From Gammaproteobacteria bacterium (GTDB lineage Bacteria > Pseudomonadota > Gammaproteobacteria > Tenderiales > Tenderiaceae): a stretch of DNA of 14,045 nt. Made by a program: the position numbers and the translations under genes. This document shows, piece after piece, positions 1 through 5,744 of the stretch (within the stretch, counting starts at the first letter, position 1; every line of letters starts with the position of its first letter). The notes beneath the pieces were generated by a model, which saw only the letters and a list, made by a program, of their open reading frames with translations, searched no databases and had not been told where the DNA came from. The stretch spans positions 1-14,045 of the forward strand of contig JAJRWO010000231.1 in the NCBI GenBank assembly GCA_024276775.1, read 5' to 3'.

Positions 1-1
1 C

Positions 2-760
2 ATTGCTGACCTGCGTTTGCAAGCACCGACGGGGGCATGGGTGCGCTTGGGCGATGTCGCTAAAATCAGCATAGAATCGGGTCCACCGCAGGTGCGTCGT
101 GATGATGTGCAGCGACGTGTGGTCATTCAAGCTAATGTGCAAGGGCGTGACATGGGCAGCGTGGTTGCCGATATCAATCTTGCAATTGAACAGCAAGTGC
201 AACTGCCGCCGGGCTATTCGGTGGATATTGGCGGTCAGTTTGAAAATCAGGAACGAGCACAAAAACGGCTCAGCATGGTGGTGCCTTTATCCCTTGCTTT
301 GATCGCCTTGTTGCTCTACTTCGCCTTCAACTCGGTAGGGCAAGCTTTACTTATTCTGGTGAATGTACCCCTTGCAGTGATTGGTGGTATATTTGCGCTT
401 TACCTTTCCGGGCAATATTTATCAGTGCCCAGCGCCATTGGTTTTATTACCTTATTTGGCGTTGCGGTGTTGAATGGCGTGGTGATGGTGGAGAGCATCA
501 ACCAACGCATTGCCGACGGCTTGTCACTGGATGATGCCATTTTTGACGGTGCAACGTCGCGACTAAGGCCGGTATTAATGACGGCAATTACTTCAGCATT
601 AGGGTTAATCCCCATGCTGATATCAACCGGCGTTGGTGCTGAAATTCAAAAACCGTTGGCCACCGTTATCGTTGGTGGTTTGTTAACCGCAACGTTTTTA
701 ACGTTGTTTGTACTACCAACACTTTTTGTTCGGTTTTCGAAAAATAAATTAGCAAACTAG
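2..760 (+). CDS. Heavy-metal efflux RND transporter, C-terminal part (CzcA/CusA-like), 5' truncated
   Basis: The reading frame is open from base 2, so the gene starts upstream of the window and only the last ~252 residues are seen. The fragment holds the end of the second periplasmic porter region (a VRLGDVA...GPPQVRRDD stretch), then about five hydrophobic helices to the C-terminus, matching the last transmembrane block of an RND pump. The GAEIQKPLATVIVGG segment, followed by a hydrophobic stretch ending LPTLFVRF, is characteristic of the heavy-metal (HME) subfamily rather than the drug-exporting AcrB type. Family knowledge: HME-RND proteins are inner-membrane proton antiporters that, with a fusion protein and an outer-membrane channel, export cations such as Cu, Ag, Zn, Co or Cd from the periplasm and cytoplasm. 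The metal cannot be told from this part. The adaptor and channel genes, if present, would lie upstream. No convincing terminator follows the stop. Confidence 0.9.
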   Translation: MADLRLQAPTGAWVRLGDVAKISIESGPPQVRRDDVQRRVVIQANVQGRDMGSVVADINLAIEQQVQLPPGYSVDIGGQFENQERAQKRLSMVVPLSLALIALLLYFAFNSVGQALLILVNVPLAVIGGIFALYLSGQYLSVPSAIGFITLFGVAVLNGVVMVESINQRIADGLSLDDAIFDGATSRLRPVLMTAITSALGLIPMLISTGVGAEIQKPLATVIVGGLLTATFLTLFVLPTLFVRFSKNKLAN

Positions 761-851
761 CAAACGCTGGGCATTTTTTGCTGTGTTTTTAATATTACCT
801 GGATCCTGGAAGCGCTTGCAGGATTCAGGCATTAATCAAAGAAGATATGTA

Positions 852-1745
852 ATGTCGATAGGTTCAATTAAACAGGCAGTGAGGGCGACAGTCCTGGCTC
901 ATTGTCTACTGTTGCCCATTGTTGTTTGGGGTGGCGACAATGTTAGCCTTTCCTCTCCCTTGGGGATTAACGATAAACACACCGGTAGCCTTGATCTGTC
1001 ATGGGCCACAGAGATGATAATGAATAAAAATGCATTAGGAGGTCCGCTGTTGCTAACCGCGGAGCCGATGTCGCTTGCAGCGCCAGATAATGCAGATTGG
1101 GATGGTCTAAAAAAAGATACCGCCCTTTTTTTAGGTTACCAACTTTCCATTATTGGCTTGCTTTATGTGATGCCCGCTAGCATCTCTGGCTGGACAGATG
1201 AGACAAAGTCAGACTTCAGTATCCAGCAATACAAGGATAACGCCAATCAAGTTGTCTGGGATAAAGATGATTGGTGGATTAATTACATTCTTCACCCCTA
1301 CTGGGGTGGGGTCTATTATGTCAGGGCCCAGCAGCGCGGGTTTGGGCCGGTGGGTTCTTTCTGGTATTCAGTCGCACTGTCATCTCTTTATGAGTTTGGC
1401 GCTGAGGCCTTTTTTGAAAAACCTTCAATACAGGATTTGATTGTGACGCCAGGAGCCGGGTACTTTGTGGGTAAATACTTTATGGATGTGCGCGCCAGAA
1501 TTCACAAAAAACAAGGCAAGTTGAGTGGCCGTGATAAATTTGTACTGGTGATGACCGACCCAATGGGGGCAATGAATAATAAGGTTGATAGTCTGTTTGG
1601 CGGTAAAGACCAGGTATCATTACGGCTCATGCTGGGGCCACAGCTGCGAACGTCAGATGCCAGTGAGGCTCGATTTGAAGGCAGCCACCGACTGAGGTAC
1701 ATCGGAACATCGGATTTTGGTTTGAAAATGACATTGCAGTGGTAG
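852..1745 (+). CDS. DUF3943-like predicted envelope protein
   Basis: A 297-residue protein if started at ATG 852, which has a modest purine-rich AAAGAAG about 8 bases upstream. The frame also allows GTG 783, but that has no ribosome site and would bury the signal peptide behind 23 extra residues. The N-terminus has a short polar part, then a hydrophobic core (VLAHCLLLPIVVW), consistent with a signal peptide. The middle contains HPYWGGVYYVRAQQRGFG, then SSLYEFGAEAFFEKPSIQDLIVTPGAGYFVG, which I recognise as the conserved core of the DUF3943 family. The C-terminus alternates hydrophobic residues and ends in Trp (FGLKMTLQW), as outer-membrane barrel proteins often do. The function is unknown, and outer-membrane location is an inference. 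It lies 91 bp downstream of the metal efflux gene in the same direction, so co-transcription is possible but unproven. Confidence 0.8.
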   Translation: MSIGSIKQAVRATVLAHCLLLPIVVWGGDNVSLSSPLGINDKHTGSLDLSWATEMIMNKNALGGPLLLTAEPMSLAAPDNADWDGLKKDTALFLGYQLSIIGLLYVMPASISGWTDETKSDFSIQQYKDNANQVVWDKDDWWINYILHPYWGGVYYVRAQQRGFGPVGSFWYSVALSSLYEFGAEAFFEKPSIQDLIVTPGAGYFVGKYFMDVRARIHKKQGKLSGRDKFVLVMTDPMGAMNNKVDSLFGGKDQVSLRLMLGPQLRTSDASEARFEGSHRLRYIGTSDFGLKMTLQW

Positions 1746-1829
1746 GTAGCTGCTCTTCAATACATGAATATCTGTCGCCGTTGTTATGACATGTTGCCGA
1801 GGACCATTCCTTAGGTCTATAACGATAAT

Positions 1830-2528
1830 TTAATTCATTTTGACTGAAATGGCTGTGGCTAATTTGATTTCTTTAACTGATATGGCCACTGAATATGCCA
1901 AGACCTCAACACCATTATTAATCGCGTATGCCAGGGTTTTGGCATAAAGAGGATCTATTTCTGCCGCCGAACGAAACAATTCAATATCGCTGCGTTGTAT
2001 GCAAAAAAGCATCACAGCCCTGTGGCCTGTCTGAATCATATTCACCAGTTCATTTAAGTGCTTAACGCCACGGGCGGTCACCGCATCAGGAAAAATGGCG
2101 TATTTTCCATCACGAGCGGTGACATTTTTAACCTCAACATAACAATTTTTATCACCTTGCAACAAAATATCAATGCGACTGTTTTCACCATATGCGACCT
2201 CAGTACGAATATTTTCATAACCCAGCAGTTCCTTGATGGTGCCATGCTCTATTGCTTCAACCGCAAGCTTGTTGGCCAGAATAGTATTCACACCAATCAA
2301 GTGGCCATCATCGGTCTCACTGATTTCCCAGCTGTAACGATATTTACGTTTATCGTTTTCAGAGTCACGAATCCAGATATGATTGCCCGGTGTGGAACAG
2401 CCCAACATGGAACCCGTATTGGCGGTATGCACGGTCATTTTTCGGCCATCAGGCCATTCAACATCCCCCAGGAAACGCTTATAGCGCTGGATTAGTTTCA
2501 CCCGTTGTAATGGCTTGGAATATTTCAT
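1830..2528 (-). CDS. sfsA: SfsA family protein (sugar fermentation stimulation protein homologue)
   Basis: A 232-residue protein, close to the ~234 of E. coli SfsA. The N-terminal part is OB-fold-like and carries the signature HTANTGSM near residues 34-41 followed by GCSTPG. The second part looks like a PD-(D/E)XK nuclease-type fold: Asp120 in SRIDIL, then Glu132-x-Lys134 in YVEVKN, followed by FPDAVTARGVKHLNEL. SfsA was named from a multicopy effect on maltose metabolism in E. coli and is reported to bind DNA; its real biochemical role is not settled. The start at 2528 gives the usual N-terminus, but no good Shine-Dalgarno sequence precedes it. It is convergent with the DUF3943 gene and divergent from uvrC. 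The last ~15 residues (AISVKEIKLATAISVKMN) extend past the usual conserved end and are of uncertain relevance. Confidence 0.93.
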   Translation of the reverse strand: MKYSKPLQRVKLIQRYKRFLGDVEWPDGRKMTVHTANTGSMLGCSTPGNHIWIRDSENDKRKYRYSWEISETDDGHLIGVNTILANKLAVEAIEHGTIKELLGYENIRTEVAYGENSRIDILLQGDKNCYVEVKNVTARDGKYAIFPDAVTARGVKHLNELVNMIQTGHRAVMLFCIQRSDIELFRSAAEIDPLYAKTLAYAINNGVEVLAYSVAISVKEIKLATAISVKMN

Positions 2529-2553
2529 GACAAGTTTGGAAAGAGCCGCTCGT

Positions 2554-2575
2554 GGTTAATGTTAACCCAACTATA
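2554..2575 (-). promoter_or_regulatory. Possible sfsA promoter region with inverted repeat
   Basis: On the minus strand a TATAGT hexamer (complement of 2570-2575) lies 42 bases before the sfsA start and resembles a -10 box, but no good -35 is found at 16-18 bases. Just downstream of it lies a perfect inverted repeat, GGTTAA-TG-TTAACC (2554-2567), where the transcription start would fall. This could be an operator, but 6-bp arms in a short AT-rich region can arise by chance. Confidence 0.25.
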
Positions 2576-2733
2576 CTTCAACGGGCACGGTTGTGGTGCC
2601 TGCTTTAATTCCCATTTCTAACAGGACAATGCTGTTGACGTCCAGCCCTATGCCTCTTGGTGATCGAACTTCCCGTATGGGCCTCGGGCCATATGTTAAA
2701 ATGTCAGCTTATTTTAAGTAATCTGAACCTATT

Positions 2734-4542
2734 TTGATATTTGATCCCAAGGCCTTTCTTAAGAGTTTGACTTCGCGGCCGGGTGTTTACCGCATGTTTA
2801 ATGCGGCTGAAGAGGTGATCTATGTCGGCAAGGCCCGCAACCTGGTCAAGCGGGTTAGCAGTTATTTTGTCCGCAATCTCAGTTCGCCCAAGACGCGCGC
2901 CATGGTTAGTCAGATTGCCAATATTAATATCACCGTCACCCATACCGAGAATGAAGCGCTGATTCTTGAAAATAATCTGATCAAGGAACTGCGGCCGCGT
3001 TATAACGTACTTCTTCGAGATGATAAAAGTTATCCTTATATTTTCCTATCGTCTGATGAATTTCCTCGGCTTGCCTATCACCGTGGCCCTAAACGAGCCA
3101 AGGGCAGGTACTTTGGCCCTTACCCAAGTGCAGGTGCGGTACGGAAAACGCTTAATTTGTTACAGAAGTTGTTTCGGTTACGCCAGTGTGAAGACAGCTT
3201 TTACAGTCATCGGTCGCGACCCTGTCTGCAATATCAGATTAAACGCTGTACTGCGCCCTGTGTTGGTTATACCAGCGAGAAGGCCTATGGCGAAGATGTG
3301 CGTCATGCAGTGATGTTTCTTGAAGGCAAGGACAGCCAGGTAATCGATGAGTTGGTTGGCAAAATGGAACAAGCGAGTGTTGCTCTGGAGTTTGAGCAAG
3401 CAGCCTTGTTTCGTGATCAGATAGGCAGCTTACGGCGGGTACAGGAAAAGCAGTATATCAGCGCTGAGGGAGGTGACCTGGATATTATTGTCAGTGGGGT
3501 TAAAAATGGTGTGGGCTGCGTGCAGGTATTTTTTATCCGTGCCGGTCATCATCTAGGCAGTAAGACCTTCTTTCCCAAACACACTCAAGAGGCTGAAGCT
3601 AATGAGGTATTGAGTGCCTTCCTGCCACAGTACTACCTGGGTAAGCCAGTGCCGAGCGAGGTGTTGGTGAACTACCTTCTGGATGATAAAGAATGGTTGG
3701 CATCCGTGTTGGCAGAGCAGGCGGGGCGCAAGGTGGCGATTAGCCACAAGGTTCGTGGTAGCCGTGCCCGCTGGCTGGAAATGGCAGAGACTAATTTGAA
3801 CGAGGCATTGATACAAGAGCTGGCGACTAAGTCTGGTATACAGCAACGTTATCAGGCCTTGCAAAAAGCGCTGGGGCTAGATGATCTTCCGCAACGACTG
3901 GAATGTTTTGATATCAGCCATACCATGGGCGAGGCAACAGTGGCTTCTTGCGTGGTGTTTGATCAGGATGGTCCACGCAAAAATGACTACCGGCGCTTTA
4001 ATATTGACGACATTACACCCGGTGATGATTATGCTGCCATGCACCAAGCCCTGACACGCCATTATACCCGCCTGAAAAAAAGTGAGGCCATGCTGCCAGA
4101 TATTCTATTCATTGATGGTGGCAAGGGTCAATTGAGTCAGGCCCGTGAAGTGATAACCGAGTTGCAGATTAGCAATATTATCCTGGTCGGCGTGGCTAAA
4201 GGGGAGGGGCGTAAAGCCGGGCTGGAGACGCTGTTCTTGTCTGAACAGCGTCAGCCGATTATACTGCCGCCGGATTCGCCAGCTTTGCATTTGATCCAGC
4301 AGATTCGCGATGAAGCGCATCGTTTTGCCATCACGGGCCATCGTCAGCGTCGTGATAAAGCGCGGCGGAAATCGCCGCTGGAAGGTATTGCTGGGGTGGG
4401 TGCCAAGCGTCGTCGCGACCTCCTCAACCAGTTTGGTGGCTGGCAGGCGGTAGCCAGGGCAGGCGTTAATGATATAAGCAAAGTAAAAGGCATCAGTCAG
4501 GCGCTGGCACAGCGCATCTATGACGCCTTCCATGTAGAATAA
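2734..4542 (+). CDS. uvrC: Excinuclease ABC subunit C (UvrC)
   Basis: A 602-residue homologue of UvrC (E. coli 610), the nuclease that makes both incisions flanking a lesion once UvrA/UvrB have marked it. Visible domains in order: GIY-YIG nuclease at residues ~14-95 (RPGVYRMF...VIYVGKARNL); a cysteine cluster around residues 151-170; a UVR motif near 205-240 for UvrB contact; an RNase H-like nuclease with Asp393 (ECFDISH), Asp461 (FIDGGKGQL) and His529 (DEAHRFAITGHR), the counterparts of the E. coli catalytic residues; and C-terminal helix-hairpin-helix repeats (GVGAKRRRDLLNQFGG...KVKGIS). The start must be TTG 2734: an in-frame stop lies at 2719-2721 and the next ATG would cut into the GIY domain. 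The ribosome site is weak, so low basal translation is plausible. pgsA follows after 8 bp, as in E. coli, indicating an operon. The gacA/uvrY gene that commonly precedes uvrC in gammaproteobacteria is not here; sfsA takes its place. Confidence 0.97.
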   Translation: MIFDPKAFLKSLTSRPGVYRMFNAAEEVIYVGKARNLVKRVSSYFVRNLSSPKTRAMVSQIANINITVTHTENEALILENNLIKELRPRYNVLLRDDKSYPYIFLSSDEFPRLAYHRGPKRAKGRYFGPYPSAGAVRKTLNLLQKLFRLRQCEDSFYSHRSRPCLQYQIKRCTAPCVGYTSEKAYGEDVRHAVMFLEGKDSQVIDELVGKMEQASVALEFEQAALFRDQIGSLRRVQEKQYISAEGGDLDIIVSGVKNGVGCVQVFFIRAGHHLGSKTFFPKHTQEAEANEVLSAFLPQYYLGKPVPSEVLVNYLLDDKEWLASVLAEQAGRKVAISHKVRGSRARWLEMAETNLNEALIQELATKSGIQQRYQALQKALGLDDLPQRLECFDISHTMGEATVASCVVFDQDGPRKNDYRRFNIDDITPGDDYAAMHQALTRHYTRLKKSEAMLPDILFIDGGKGQLSQAREVITELQISNIILVGVAKGEGRKAGLETLFLSEQRQPIILPPDSPALHLIQQIRDEAHRFAITGHRQRRDKARRKSPLEGIAGVGAKRRRDLLNQFGGWQAVARAGVNDISKVKGISQALAQRIYDAFHVE

Positions 4543-4550
4543 TAGATGTA

Positions 4551-5108
4551 ATGACAAATATCCCAAACATATTGACCTACACTCGCATCATATTGATTCC
4601 GATATTCGTATTGGTTTTTTTTATGCCGTTTGACGGGGTTAATATTGCAGTGACAGCTATCTTTGGGGTCGCAGCCATTACTGACTGGCTTGATGGCCAT
4701 CTGGCGCGCAAGTGGAATCAGACCTCACGTTTTGGTGCCTTTCTCGATCCGGTGGCAGATAAATTGATTGTCGGTGTCGCGTTGGTATTGTTGGTGCAGG
4801 CGAACCCCAATGCCTTGATGTCTGTTGCTGCAGCAGTGATTATTGGCCGAGAAATTACAATTTCAGCGTTGCGTGAATGGATGGCCGAGATCGGTGAGAG
4901 CGCTCAAGTTGCTGTTTCCAGTATTGGTAAGTGGAAGACCGCGGCACAAATGGTTGCATTACTATTATTGCTTTTAGATGAGTCCTTATTCGGAATTTCA
5001 ATGTACATGGTAGGCATGGTACTGCTTTATATTGCCGTTACCCTGACGCTTTGGTCAATGACTACCTACCTGAAAGCTGCCTGGCCGGTGTTAAGTAAAG
5101 TAGATTAA
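4551..5108 (+). CDS. pgsA: CDP-diacylglycerol--glycerol-3-phosphate 3-phosphatidyltransferase
   Basis: A 185-residue integral membrane enzyme, the usual length for PgsA. It transfers the phosphatidyl group of CDP-diacylglycerol to sn-glycerol-3-phosphate, the committed step to phosphatidylglycerol and cardiolipin. The N-terminus (NIPNILTYTRIILIP) is typical of the family. The CDP-alcohol phosphatidyltransferase motif is complete, with Asp45, Asp48-Gly49, Ala52-Arg53, Gly62, Asp66 and Asp70 forming the D..DG..AR..G...D...D pattern that binds the metal ions and CDP. Several hydrophobic segments follow (residues ~76-100, ~127-145, ~148-170). ATG 4551 lies 8 bp after the uvrC stop, so the two are very likely co-transcribed. 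Confidence 0.97.
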   Translation: MTNIPNILTYTRIILIPIFVLVFFMPFDGVNIAVTAIFGVAAITDWLDGHLARKWNQTSRFGAFLDPVADKLIVGVALVLLVQANPNALMSVAAAVIIGREITISALREWMAEIGESAQVAVSSIGKWKTAAQMVALLLLLLDESLFGISMYMVGMVLLYIAVTLTLWSMTTYLKAAWPVLSKVD

Positions 5109-5126
5109 AAAACATCTTGCAGGTGC

Positions 5127-5154
5127 TTGACAGCTGCGCCGTAATCATTACAAT
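5127..5154 (+). promoter_or_regulatory. Sigma-70 promoter of the tRNA-Gly gene
   Basis: A perfect -35 TTGACA at 5127-5132 and a -10 TACAAT at 5149-5154 are separated by 16 bp, starting 18 bp after the pgsA stop and ending 22 bp before the tRNA. The bases after the -10 (AGCGCTC) are GC-rich, the kind of discriminator seen in stable-RNA promoters under stringent control. The boxes are seen directly; stringent regulation is inferred. Confidence 0.8.
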
Positions 5155-5176
5155 AGCGCTCACTTTCAAGGCGTTA

Positions 5177-5251
5177 GCGGGAATAGCTCAGTGGTAGAGC
5201 ACAACCTTGCCAAGGTTGGGGTCGCGAGTTCGAATCTCGTTTCCCGCTCCA
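5177..5251 (+). tRNA. tRNA-Gly (anticodon GCC)
   Basis: A complete 75-base cloverleaf including an encoded CCA. The acceptor stem GCGGGAA pairs with TTCCCGC (5241-5247), followed by T and CCA at 5249-5251. The anticodon stem CAACC/GGTTG closes a 7-base loop TTGCCAA with anticodon GCC at 5209-5211. The T arm contains GTTCGAATC. It decodes GGC/GGU glycine codons. It is the counterpart of E. coli glyW, which also follows uvrC-pgsA. Confidence 0.97.
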
Positions 5252-5257
5252 AATTTT

Positions 5258-5287
5258 AAACCTCGGCCACACTTGCCGGGTTTTTTG
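5258..5287 (+). terminator. Rho-independent terminator-like hairpin after tRNA-Gly
   Basis: AAACC-T-CGGC (5258-5267) can pair with GCCGGGTTT (5275-5283) as a 9-bp stem with one bulged T and a 7-base loop, followed directly by a run of T (5281-5286). This is the classic intrinsic terminator shape. It lies between the tRNA-Gly and tRNA-Cys genes, so transcripts from the promoter at 5127 may end here, at least in part. Confidence 0.7.
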
Positions 5288-5303
5288 TAGCAAGAAGATG
5301 GGC

Positions 5304-5309
5304 TATACT
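5304..5309 (+). promoter_or_regulatory. Possible -10 box for the tRNA-Cys/tRNA-Leu genes
   Basis: TATACT lies 15 bases upstream of the tRNA-Cys 5' end and after the terminator-like hairpin, where a separate promoter would be needed. The -35 position at 17 bp spacing is the T-run of the hairpin (5281-5286), a poor match to TTGACA, so the promoter is uncertain. Confidence 0.35.
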
Positions 5310-5324
5310 CTTTAAGTTTAAGAT

Positions 5325-5398
5325 GGCTGGGTGGCAGAGTGGCTATGCAGCGGCCTGCAAAGCCGTGGACGGCGGTTCGATTCCGCCCTCAGCCTCCA
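5325..5398 (+). tRNA. tRNA-Cys (anticodon GCA)
   Basis: A 74-base cloverleaf with encoded CCA (5396-5398). Acceptor arms GGCTGGG and CTCAGCC (5388-5394) pair with one G-U. The anticodon loop CTGCAAA carries GCA at 5357-5359, and the T arm is GGCGG-TTCGATT-CCGCC. It corresponds to E. coli cysT in the glyW-cysT-leuZ array. It is usually the only cysteine tRNA, hence essential. Confidence 0.97.
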
Positions 5399-5513
5399 TC
5401 TTAAGCCTTTATTATCATATTCAAATCCCGTACAATCAGCGTCCATCAAATCGTATGATGTTGCCGATTGTTGGAATAAAAATAATCATCTCCGCAACAG
5501 ATTTAGCATCTCA

Positions 5514-5600
5514 GCCCGGATGGCGAAATTGGTAGACGCAAGGGACTTAAAATCCCTCGGCTTAACGGCTGTGCCGGTTCGATTCCGGCTCCGGGCACCA
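5514..5600 (+). tRNA. tRNA-Leu (anticodon TAA)
   Basis: An 87-base class II tRNA with a long variable arm and encoded CCA (5598-5600). Acceptor arms GCCCGGA and TCCGGGC (5590-5596) pair fully. The anticodon stem AGGGA/TCCCT encloses CTTAAAA with TAA at 5548-5550. The variable arm CGGCTTAACGGCTG lies between the anticodon and T stems. It reads UUA/UUG leucine codons and corresponds to E. coli leuZ. The gap to tRNA-Cys is 115 bp, long for a tRNA array; I see no clear promoter in it and no hairpin terminator after the gene, only a T-rich stretch. Confidence 0.97.
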
Positions 5601-5744
5601 TTAGTTTTTTATTTTTCCTTCACATCAATCATCCAGGCTATAAGCCGCTCTACTGTTCGAGTGTCCTGTCAATGTCAGTTGCTTTTATTCCTCCGGCCCT
5701 TGGTTTAAAGTTACAGTGTTTAGATTGCCTTTAAAGGGTCATGG

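Noticed and set aside
2058..2495. 145-codon plus-strand ORF opposite sfsA
   Set aside because: It is antisense to the conserved SfsA core; the translation shows no domain.
4105..4566. 153-codon antisense ORF opposite the uvrC 3' end
   Set aside because: It is fully covered by conserved UvrC coding sequence including Asp461 and the HhH repeats, and its own product matches nothing I know.
5323..5708. Two overlapping plus-strand ORFs (70 and 125 codons)
   Set aside because: They are translations of the tRNA-Cys and tRNA-Leu genes and their spacer.
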